A stretch of 64,000 nt of DNA from Phaeosaccion multiseriatum (lineage: Eukaryota > Ochrophyta, other classes): NCBI GenBank assembly GCA_965112735.1, contig OZ218950.1, positions 3,224,001 through 3,288,000 on the forward strand. Reading direction: 5' to 3'. The notes under the pieces were generated by a model. It was not told the DNA's origin. It did not search any database and saw nothing but the letters and a program-made list of their open reading frames with translations. The translations under genes were made by a program, and so were the position numbers. Positions 23,691 through 33,983 of the stretch are shown one piece after another. Numbering within the stretch: position 1 is the first letter of the stretch; every line of letters begins with the position of its first letter.

Positions 23691-24694
23691 GCGTGCTCGT
23701 GTGTACTGCCGTGGTTGGAAGAGGGTACTGCCGGGGCGTGGGGGTGGGTGGGTGAGTGGGTGGGTGAGTCTCCCTCTCTCTCTTTGGTGGGTGTTTGTAT
23801 TTGTTTATCAGTCACTCGCGTGGCTTTAGGACGGAGGCCTCAGCCGCAGGTGTGTTGGGGGTTGGTTTTTGGTTTGTGTGTTTTGTCGTTTTTGGTATGT
23901 GTGTATTGTCGTTTAGAGGCGCCGCGGAGACGGATGGAGAAATAGAAACAGCGGAGACATGTAACAGTGCAGTCGCTCGTGTTGAGCAGTCTACTCCAGA
24001 ATAAACTGATTTCCTCTACTCTTCTACACTAGGGCCGTTGTTCGAAAAGTGGGAGCGCCCCCCTTTTTGCATGGGAGGCTTGAGAACGCAAAGGGTCTCC
24101 CCTCGCGCGTACACAATTCGCATTCGCACTTTGCTGATAATCTGCTCTGCAGTGATGCATGAGTGGTGTCTCAAGAGGAGATAGGATCAAGCATTCAAGC
24201 GGGCCGGTGCGGTCCTTCACCCAAAGTCTGCCACCCCTCGTCTCTCCCTCTCCTCAATCGCTCCTCTGTTCAAGAAACGGGAGTGCTCCTTCTTGCGGGC
24301 CTTGTCATGCCCTCCTCCGGCGTCCTGCCCTTTGCCCTTCTCCTCAGGCAGCAAGAGCTTTGGACTTGAGTCATCATTCGTCTGTCTCCATGGGCCGCGC
24401 TGGCCATCCAAAGGGGCAGTGATGGACAAGAAAATGAGGGGTCTCCACAGCTCTCTGAGAGGTATCTTCACAGTTCATTTGCGCCGCCCAGGGGAGAGAC
24501 CAACCGTGCGAGACGCACAGGCTACTCAACGACTCTGATAGAGATAGTTGGTGGTCTCCGGTCCCCGAGGAAGTCTGCCGCTTCTCTGTGATGCCGAAGC
24601 AGGCCAACCAACCAAAGGCGTTTGCGGCATGTCGCTTCTGTCAGAGCTGCGCTCTCAGGTTCATTGTCTACTCTCCAATCGATCGGGTCAAAAA
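23691..24694. other. Convergent intergenic region of about 1 kb
   Basis: Lies between the makorin and PP4R2 3' ends. Short ORFs on both strands have no recognisable domain and no splice-supported continuation. Confidence 0.45.
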
Positions 24695-25924
24695 TCACGT
24701 CTCACTCTCGTCCATAGGTTCAGACCGTTGCTGCATGGGAAGGGTGGTGGAAACGGACAGAAGCTTCGCGATGCCGTTGACCTGCGAACACACGGAAAGA
24801 GAAGAGCCATACATGGACACACACGTAAGGGTCCACCAAAAAACGCCTATTCTTTTTCCTCGCTCACTCACTCACCAGCTTGTGCGTAGCACTGTACTGT
24901 CGTTTGGGATTCGCCAGTACTTCGGCTAAGCGTTGCAGAGTAAAGGGAGCCGCGTCGTACTCACTCAGGCTGTGAATGAGCTCGGCCCTTTTTTTCGTCG
25001 AGACGGGAGAAAGTAAGAGCAAGAAAGAGGAGAGGCGCGGGGCAGGACGTTAGAGACCACTCTGAAGAAGCCCATGGCCATGCCTTTGCCATCCAACCTA
25101 TGAGAGCAAGATTGGCTCACCTCTGCCGTATGTATCCCTTCTCGCCCCCGACCCCTGTCCAGCCTTTCTCATCGTAGCAGGAGTTGACGGCCTCCACCAC
25201 TTTGGCCGCGAGGAGCTCCTTGACGCCCATCTTCCATCTGATGTGTACAGACAACGGAAAAGGGCATGGTGGTGGGTATCATTCGCTGAGCCTCCCCTGC
25301 CCTTGACAAACAAGTCTCACAAACCGCCGCGACACTCAGCAGACAGAAAGCGCCTGGGTCGCAAGGTGAGGGGAGCTGCTCTCACCTATACAAGGGCACG
25401 CCTGTGCGAGTCATCTCCAGAAGCACCTCGTCCAGCTCTGGCGGGACAGGAGGAGGCTTTAACACCGACAAGAAGGCCCCCGGCTGATCCTCCTCGTCCT
25501 CCTCCCCTTCTTCCTCGTCAGCATCGTTACCGCCGTCGTCATCGGTCCCCAGGTCCTTGTCCTTTCCTGCCTTCCCTCCTTCCTCCTCGTCTGGTGTCTC
25601 CTTGGCGGGACCCTCCCCCTCATCGTCCGACCCTGCTCCCTGCCCATCAGCCTTCCTTTTTCTTCTTCTTTTCGGCTGCGGTTGCAACTCTGCTGCTCCC
25701 TTCTCCTTCCGCTTTTCTGATTGCTGCTTCTCTTGCTGCGGCCTAGCCTTCCTTCCTTCCTTGCTGGACATCAGTCTGGGAGCTGATTGAGCCAGTCTGT
25801 ACGCCGTGGTGAACTCTACAGCGTAAGCTTCTAACGCCTTGGCCTTGTCATCAGCAGGGCCATCGGGTTCCTCTATTGCCGCCGTGCGGATCGCGTCCGC
25901 CGCCGCTGAAGCTAACTCGGCCAT
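24695..25924 (-). CDS. PPP4R2: Serine/threonine-protein phosphatase 4 regulatory subunit 2-like
   Basis: PP4R2 is the core regulatory subunit of PP4, which acts in DNA damage response and centrosome control. Exons 25924-25386, 25237-25121, 24987-24876 and 24781-24695 keep phase, about 284 aa. LDEVLLEMTRTGVPLYRW opens the PPP4R2 domain. It continues LIHSLSEYDAAPFTLQRLAE and LANPKRQYSATHKLVNGIAK, ending SVSTTLP, all typical of the family. Unusually, a basic then acidic low-complexity stretch of about 110 residues precedes the domain; in animals the acidic part follows it. Met 25924 is chosen; Met 26002 is in frame but very close to the divergent gene. Confidence 0.8.
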
Positions 25925-26061
25925 GATAGCGGAGACAGAAGAGAAAAGACGTTTGGTTGGTTCGGGGGCCGCCGGGGCGACTCCCAGTGACTTATGACGC
26001 AATTACAAGAGAGAGCAGGTTTGTTGGAAAGAGGAGCGATGGGTTAGCCCGAGAGGTGGAC
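25925..26061. promoter_or_regulatory. 137-bp bidirectional promoter (PPP4R2 / mTERF)
   Basis: Divergent start codons 137 bp apart. No TATA-like element seen. Confidence 0.5.
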
Positions 26062-28841
26062 ATGGCCGAGCCATGCATCTCCCTGTCTCTGAAGCAGGGA
26101 TCCTCGCCGCTGCTCCTCCGTCTACTCCTGCTTCTCGGCATCGCTGGTTGCAAGGCCTGGGTGGTTCTCCACCCATCGAGGTGGCAGGGGAGCCGAGAGG
26201 GGGCCCCGGGCTGGTCAGAACGGAGAGGAGGGAGGGGAGGATTCTCAGAAGCAGTTGCATCGGTGACCACCTTGCCGACTCTTGCCCGACGAGGGGCAAG
26301 AGGCAGCACACAGAGCAGTGGCAGCCAAGTGAGTGGGGCTGTGAGTCGTGCCGCTGCGTCCGTCGGGTTCGGTGATAGGGACGATCTATCCGAGCTGTAC
26401 GCGCTCTTCAAAAGGGAGCTAGGGCTCAGCGAGGAAACTGTGAATTCGATTCTCGAGGGAAGGCCGGCAAGGGCAAGGACAAGCAGCAAAGACCAAGAAC
26501 AAGTTGCGGGCAGTGGCGTGAGGAGGGGTCGCAGCGATGACAACAAGGACAATAATGACGATGACGCTGATGATGAAGATGGCCAGCAGGGGCAGGGCGC
26601 GGTCGACGTGGCCGCGGTGCTGCGAGAGCTGCAGAGCACCGAGACGGGGCGAGTGCTTGAGGTCATAGCATGGCTACGGAGCGTCGTGGGGCTGTCAAAA
26701 TTCAACGTCGGGGCGCTAATCCTCACCCACCCGTTCGTGCTCGGCGTGAGAATACAAGAAAATGGAGAGGAGAAGCTGCATCGGCTGGAAAAGCAGCTGG
26801 GAACCAGGTCGGTCCAGGGAGAGAGGCACGTCAAGAAGAGAAACACAACTTGCCAAGAGCGGGAGGTAATTTGCTTCCTCTGACGCCCCCCATCCCCTCC
26901 CCTACTTGTCGACGCCGCCCTTTCTCCCCCGCCTCCCTCCCCTCCTGCCCTCTCAGACGTGCAGTGCTGTTGCGCCTGCTCATGCGCTTCCCCGCCCTCT
27001 TTTCCATGGAGCTGGACAACGACTTACTGCCCAAGATCCAGTGGATGTACAAGGAGCTCTCGCAGTGGTGGGCGAGGAACCTCATTATGCGATGGCCCCA
27101 AATCTTGAGTTACGCGGACGTACAACAGACCTTGGAACCCAAGCTGACCTACCTGGAGACCGAGTTCGGTCTCGTTCGGAAGGAGAGCGCGCGCATCGCC
27201 TCCCTGCACCCCCGCGAGCTTGTCTCTCGCAGCGTCGAGGAGCTGCTGCCTGCGCGAGAGTGGCTGCTGACCGAGTTGGTCATACAGCCTGCAGAGCTCA
27301 CCACGCTGCTGCTGGCCCACCCGCCCCTCCTTTTCGAGGACCTGCACGGGTCATTGGTCCCTAAGCTGGCGTGGGTGCGGGACAATCTCGAGTTCGATTC
27401 CTTACAGGAGGTGGGTGTGGACGGATGCGGCAAAGCTGCTTTGCCCGTGTTGCTCACACGTTGACTGTGCACGCTGACTCACCGTCGCTTCCTGTCTTCG
27501 CACGCTCGCTGCCCGGCCAATCCCTCCTCTCTTATAACCACACCTGTCCTTGTCTCTCTTGCCTCCTCCCCCCCCCTCCTCTCAGGTGGGGCGCTTCATC
27601 CTGAAGCAGCGGCGGCCCTCGTTGCTGAGCGATTCAGTGCAAGACATAACCGCGGAGCTCTCCTTTTACCGCGAGTGGATGGGGGCCTCTTCCCACCAGC
27701 TGCGCACCTCTCCACTTGTGCTGGGGGAGAGCCTGGCGGGGAAGCTCCGACCGAGAGCCGCTGCTCTGCTGCGAGTGGTCGCCACTCCCTATTTGTCTCC
27801 GTCGTCGTCCTCGTCGCCGTCCTTGTCGCCCGCTGCAACAGCGAGCTTGAGAGGAGCCCAAGGGGAGGCGTCCACGGAGGCGCCTGACGGACAGAATGAC
27901 GCCGCCCGTGCTGCTGCCGAGGAGACCGCTGAGGCTGACGCTGGAGGTCGTCACCTTCACCTCGTGTTTGATGACCATAAATCGCTAGTGGCAATGACGA
28001 ACGACGAATTTTTCGAAGACATGCTCGAGGAGTATGAGCGCAAGTGGTCCTACGAGGTGCTGAGGAGAGAACTGGACAGGGCTGCGCAGCAAGGCAGCCT
28101 AGGGCCGTCCCTGGCCATGTCCACTCCTTCTCCTCGTCCTCCTTCTCCACCACCACCACCACCGCCTCCGCGATTGAGCTATGTTGAGTACCTCCAGGTG
28201 TACGAGGGTATGACCGAAGAAGAGGCACGCACGGAGTATCGCAAGCATCCTAAACTGTGGCCGTACCTCGCGCGAGTCGACGAGAAAGCAGCGGTACCAG
28301 CACTCGCAGCAGCACCAACAGCAGTGCCTGTAACCAAGAAGAAGGAAGGAGGAAGGAAGAGCAAGAGGAAAGGCGAGGAACAGCTTGCTGGTGGTGACAG
28401 TGGTGGTGATGAGGATGCAGATTCTCGCGCCATTCGTGGGCTATTGCTGTCCGAGCTGGACATGGGTGACAAGGCTTTCGAGCAGTTGAGGAGCAGCTAC
28501 GCCCCGCTCCGCCGCCGCACAGGGACGGGCGGGCACTACGAGAGGACTTCCTGTCTCGACTTGGGCATGCTGCGCGACACAGTGGGAGAGCTGCTCGGCC
28601 TGCTCAGGGGCCGTCCTGGAGAGGGTTGGGGAGGAGGAGGAGGCGGGGACGGCGGAGAGGGCCTGGGCATGAGCAAGGAGGCAGTGCGGCGGCTCTTGGT
28701 AAAGTACCCGGAGCTGCTGGGTATGGAACCGGATATGGTTCGAGACCTTGTCGAATGGCTGGTGGCCGATGTGGGGATCGGGACGAGAGGAGGAGAGCAG
28801 GGCCGTGGGGAGAAGAAGGGAAGCAGTGGTGGGAGCAGCAC

Positions 28842-28882
<41 letters not shown>

Positions 28883-30091
28883 TTGCAAAGATTATTTGCG
28901 CGTATCCGCAGTTGCTGAGCTTCAATGTGCACACCAGCCTCTCCCCCAAGCTTAGTTTCTACACGGAGGTTCTGGGCCTCAGCGGAGCAGACGCGGCAAA
29001 GATGATCGGCCGACATCCGCGTCTTCTCAGCCACAGCATCTCCAAGGGCGTCGTGCCGAGACTGCGGTGGTTGGAACTAGAGTTTGGCTTCAGCCTTGGT
29101 CAGGTGCGCAAGATCGTCGTGAGCTACCCGCAGCTGTTCGGCCTTGACTTGGAGGGCAACCTGGCAGAGAAGGTGAGTGAAGGAGAGAGAGAGAGATCGT
29201 CGTGTAAAAACAAAACAAATGAGTATTATCTTGAAGTAAAGATTGGGTTGTTTCTCCAAACGTGCAAAGCATCGTTTGTCTTCCCCCCTCCCTCCTCCCC
29301 CATCTGGCCTCGCGATTAACCGCTTCTACCTGAAACCCTCTCTCTGATCTTTTGCTGCCAACTACACCCGAACCGAAAAGGTGCGGTGGATGAAAGAGGA
29401 CTTGGGCCTGTCTCAAGAGGAAGCGGGCAAGATGGTGAGGGCCCTCCCGCAAGTGCTGGGTCTCAGCGTGCAGGGCAACCTCGAGCCCAAGCTGCGGCAC
29501 CTCCAACGAGAGCTCGGCTTTGCGTCTAGCCAGGCTGTGGTGCGCGATTTCTTGCTGCGGCGGCCCTCCCTTTGGGGTATGTCGACGGCCAACCTGGACG
29601 AGAAGCTCCGCTTCTTTAGAGAAAAGATGGGGGCATCGAGTGCGCAGCTGCAGACTGCGGCAACGCTCATGAGTGCAAGCGTGGAGATGGTCCTCCGACC
29701 TCGAGCCGCCGCACTGGAGAGGAGTGGGTGCCTGGGGAACTCGTCGCTGTCCTTTGACAAGCACAAGAGCCTTGTGGCAGCGGGGACGGACGTTGCCTTC
29801 CACCAAAGGCTCCTCCGCATGATTGGCGCGAGAGAGGAGGCAGAGGGAGACGGGCAGCAGGGGGAGGAAAGGGCGTATGCCGATGCTGCTACAGAGGGCA
29901 GCCAGGCGGGGAGAGAAGGGCAGCAGCAGCAAGGCACGATTGCCTTTGCGGCCACTGCGTCTTGTCGGGGCCGCCTCGGATACTTGGAGTATCTGATGGA
30001 CTTCGAAGGCAGGAGCAGAGCGGACGCGGAGAGGGCCTACCGCATGCACCCCACGAGGTGGCCCTATATGGAGAGGGACCTTGACCGGTGA
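26062..30091 (+). CDS. Large mTERF-family organelle protein
   Basis: mTERF proteins are helical-repeat nucleic-acid-binding factors in mitochondria and plastids. Exons 26062-26807, 26957-27410, 27586-29172 and 29381-30091 keep phase, about 1165 aa, two to three times the usual length. Many repeats of about 31-36 residues follow the mTERF pattern, for example RNLIMRWPQILSYADVQQTL, KIICAYPQLLSFNVHTSL, AKMIGRHPRLLSHSIS and RKIVVSYPQLFGLDLEGNL. A signal peptide (SPLLLRLLLLLGIAGCKA) then a basic, Gly-rich region suggests plastid import. Lineage inserts include an Asp-rich block, a Pro run and about 12 Gln (28843-28881). Two related blocks, each with a DDHKSLVA or DKHKSLVA motif and a YLEYLM/YVEYLQ helix followed by (K/M)HPxxWPY, look like an internal duplication. 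Confidence 0.85.
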
Positions 30092-30338
30092 GAGAGGGGC
30101 GGAAAGAGAGACACACAGGCAGAGGGCAGGGGGCAGACAGGGGCGAAGCTTGTGGCTGGTTGCCCTGGAGACACGCCAAGCCAGGCCAAGCCCTTTAAAA
30201 CCCCTTGCTGAAGAGAGTAAGAACAGGAGGGGGGAGGGATTCCCCCCCCCCCCCCGACTATTTATATGCTATTAACTTCTATTATATTTTTTATGAATTG
30301 ATTGATTGCCTAACAAAGCGGTCCCCAAAGTGTTTGTC
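30092..30338. terminator. Convergent 3' region of mTERF and DRC3 genes
   Basis: Stops are 247 bp apart. A C-run at 30242-30255 is followed by an AT-rich segment (30256-30300) that probably holds poly(A) signals for both genes. Confidence 0.35.
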
Positions 30339-33300
30339 TCACATTCTGCCGTCTCCCTCGTAGTCGTCTTCCATGAGCTTACTGCTCAGCAGCTCCTGAA
30401 TCTGCGACGCGTTGGCGTCCTTAAATACCCGAATCTCCATGATCCGGGCCCGATTTCGAGCGTGCTCGGCCTTGATGCGTCCGTCCACGAGATCCACCAT
30501 GTCTGTGTGTATACAGATGGTAGGGGATGCACATGGACGCACAAAGCGAGGGGGGGTGGCAGAGCGCGGTACGGGTTGAGCTCTTGATGCGGGTAAGGTA
30601 CGCCACCACCACCACCCACCCCAACCATCCTCTCGCGAAAGCAAGCGAAACGCAGGTGAAAGAGTTCAATAGAGCCCTTGATGCCGCTGCTCCCTTCCCT
30701 TGTCGGACGGGTTCTTTCCTTTCCTTCCCTTTCCTTTCCTTTGCCTTCACTCACTTTTGGCCTCCTTGGCTCTCGCCTCGTCCTCCGCCGCGAGGAGCTT
30801 GCCCACGTGAATGTCGTGGCTGCCCACAACGCTGTTCATGCACGTGTCCCTGTCGATAATGAGACTCGCGAGCTCCTCCATCATATCGTCCGCGAGCTCG
30901 TTCTTCGCAGCCTTCTCGAGCATATCCTGTGAGTGGGAGCATCAGGGTCGGGGTCAGGGTCAGGGCCGGGGCCGGGGTCAGGGTCAGGGTCAGGGTCAGG
31001 ATCAGGAGCAGGGTCAGGGGTCAGGGTCAATCAAGGCCAAGCTGTCAGGATCAGGGCCAGGGCCACCGCACTTCGGTCATAAGCATTGAATTTTAGTCAC
31101 TCACACCCCACGACATCGCCGCACCTGCGCCATCTGCCCCACAGCGGCGAAGTAGCTCTCCTCGTGCTCCTCCACTGCACGAAAGAAGGTCTGTTGCAAC
31201 TCAAGAGAGCGGTTGCGCAGTTGCCCGAACTTGGTCTCGAACTCGCTAATCAGAGCCTCGTGTTGCTCCACCTGAGATGGGATGGCGGCAAGAAGAGGGG
31301 CAAACAAGGGAGGGTGGGGGGGTGAGGGGGTGACGAGGTGAGGTGTTAGCGAACGTCAGTGGAGAATCAACTGACACAACCACTTGTTTCAACAACTGGC
31401 CCATCATCAACTTGCTTGACCACAATGCTTGACAACAAACACTAACCGCACGCACCTGATACATCTCGAGGTCCAGCAGCGCGATCTTGAGCTTCTCAAG
31501 CTCCTCTTTGAGCCCGTCGAGGTCAGAAGGGTTGATGAGGTCCTCGGTCGAAGCCAGGGCGGCGAAGCTCCTCTTTTTGAGCCGGGTAAACACCTCAATC
31601 ATCTGAATGGCTCTCGAGGTGTAGCCCCTTCGCAGCTCCTCGACAGCCGCGTCCAGCAGGTGGATCTGCTCCTCCTTCTTCTTGGACACTTGGAGGCCTG
31701 CAGCCTTGAAGGTGTCTGCCGCGCCTGTTTGGGGCAAGAGAGAGGGGGAGAGAAAAGGAGAGAGAGAGAGAAGAGAGAGAGGAGAGGGAGAGAGAGAGAG
31801 AAAAAGAGGGGAGAGAGACAGAGAGAGAGGGAAAGACAGAGACAAGATAGAGAAAGAGACGGTGACACGAAACGTAACGGGCACCGTGAGTAATGAGGGG
31901 TGAGGCGGGATTCCCCAAGCAAGTGGGCCGCCTTCCTACTTACCCGCCACATGGTTCCTGAACTGCTCCACGATCTCCTCAATGCCCGGCAGGTACTTCA
32001 GTCGGGCCATCTCCGTGTCCGCTTCGAACATGTCACTGAAGAGCGTCTTGACTACGAGCAGGTTGGCGGAGCGAAGTTGCTCCATCTCCTTCTTGCTGGC
32101 CTGATCCCGCGCCTGATAAACAGTAACACAGTTGAGGCCATAGGGAAGGAGATAGAGAGAAAGAAAGGGAGAGAGGAGGGAGGGAGGGAAGGAGGGAGAA
32201 AAAAGTCCACACATTACACTCCCTTCACAGAGGCAAAGAGCCAAGACATGGGGGTGAGATACATCCGTGCTGCCGCTTCGCTGCTCACCTCCTTCTCCTC
32301 CTCAAGTGTCTCCTTCTCCTCCAGCTCCAGCAGCTCGTCCTGAAGGCAACAAAAGCACGCACCCACGCACGCACGCGTACATGCACGTCCGCAAGCAGAG
32401 GAGCGTGAGGCTGCAGTTTCTATGGCTTACCCTTGGCGCTCCCCCCCCCCCCTCCCCGCCCTATCGAATCACCCCCCTCTTGAGAAGGTAGGTCGCTTCG
32501 CTCCGTTACCTGGTAAGTCTCCCTCGCCTGCACGACCTCCTTGGGGTCTACCATGGAGTAGTCGTGAAACTTCACCACCTAGGATAGAGGGCCGGGAAAG
32601 ATAGGCCAATTGGCTCAGGTTAATTCAGACCAAGTGGATCGAGTGGGCGTGATTTGCGCTCGTTTGTTCACCTTGAGGTAGGCCAGCACGGCGAAGCGGT
32701 ACTCCGCCTCCTGGCACACCGGGTTACCCTGTGGAGTGACGTGAAGCATTTGGTTCCGTAGGGCAGACGAAGAGGGGTTAGGGATACACTACGTGTGCAG
32801 CACCGTAGGAAGCCGTAGAGGAATTACGTTGTACCTTGCCCTCGGCCTGTCCACCCTACCTCCAAGTTGACGCTCTTTAGTTTTGGGAATTGTCTGAGCT
32901 TGATGATTTTATCAAGGCTGGATATTTTGTTGTTTCCCAAGCTCAAGCACTGCAGCGCCTTGCAGTTCTCAAAGCCCTCGATCTCCGTGATTTGGTTGTT
33001 GAACAAGCTGAGGTCAGTAAGCTTGGTTAAAGAACCTGCATGGGCAGAGGATGGGAGAGACGGGAGTAAGCAAGTAGGAGAGATACAACAGCAGTAGAAG
33101 CAGGACTAAGCTGCTATTTAAGTCCACCCCCCCTTCCTTACCGAGACCCTCGATGACCATGATATTGTTGAAGCTGAGGTCGAGCCACGTGAGGTTCACC
33201 AAGTGGTCCAAGTTTGATATTCTCTCGATGACATTGTTGTCCAGGCATAATTTGGTTAGCTTGCCGAAGCCATGTAAATGGTCGACGCGAAGAATGTTCT

Positions 33301-33360
33301 TGTATGAGAGGGTGAGCGTGGTCGTCTCCGCAACCTTTTCCGACGTGAGTGAGTGAGAGG

Positions 33361-33422
<62 letters not shown>

Positions 33423-33653
33423 CGATACATAGGAAGGCGTAGCGTAAGGGGGGAAGGAAAGACCAAAGGATTTGGGCTCAGGACACTACTTCACTCTCTC
33501 AGTGCTATACACTGGACCACGTAGAGCTGCTCTTCCCCTCACCAATTGTGCCAGCTCGAAGGTGCCTCCGTTTGCCGCATCTCCCTCCGCCTCCGGCATT
33601 GCGGCTGCGATGAGGTCATCGTCTATCACCGCCGTGTCAATACCCAGCACCAT
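30339..33653 (-). CDS. DRC3: Dynein regulatory complex subunit 3 (LRRC48)
   Basis: DRC3 is a leucine-rich-repeat subunit of the nexin-dynein regulatory complex in motile cilia. Eleven exons keep phase: 33653-33543, 33334-33142, 33035-32860, 32728-32672, 32578-32510, 32339-32289, 32112-31944, 31724-31456, 31271-31125, 30926-30755 and 30502-30339, giving 525 aa (human 523). The LRRs start [20 protein letters not shown] and continue [15 protein letters not shown] and [16 protein letters not shown]. The LRR cap is [19 protein letters not shown], as in DRC3. The C-terminal half is a coiled coil. An (AG)n tract sits at the acceptor side of intron 1, and intron 9 holds a GGGTCA-type hexamer array. 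It is divergent from the coiled-coil gene at 33984. Confidence 0.92.
30948..31025. repeat. GGGTCA/GGGGCC hexamer microsatellite in a DRC3 intron
   Basis: Tandem GGGTCA units with GGGGCC and GGATCA variants. It is similar to but distinct from the TTAGGG telomere repeat, and is intronic. Confidence 0.75.
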
Positions 33654-33983
33654 CTTTGCTCACAACTCCTGCGCTTCTCTGCTTCTCCTTCTGTTCAGCC
33701 ACCTCGATCAGGGAGATTTATCAGCAGGAAGCGCGTAACGCACGGTATTTGGATTATTTGCGTAGGCTTGGGCCATTGACTTATTGAGAAGCCTCTCAGG
33801 CGAGCCTCCTTCATCGGCTGTCTGCCTGGCTGTGCACCTTGCCTTCCCTATCTGGTGTGTAGATCAGCTTGCCCCTCGCCCATACTCTCTCCCCCCCTCT
33901 CTTCATTCTGTTCTTCGTCATTCAGGCTCCAGCGTCTTCTCGTCAAACTAAGAAGACGATAGTTTGTGCCAACAAGGGAAGAG
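33654..33983. promoter_or_regulatory. Head-to-head region between DRC3 and the coiled-coil gene
   Basis: 330 bp between divergent starts. It may co-regulate both genes; no RFX-like X-box was identified with confidence. Confidence 0.35.

Noticed and set aside
30948-31025. GGGTCA repeats as interstitial telomere sequence
   Set aside because: The unit is not TTAGGG and the array lies within a DRC3 intron with many variants.
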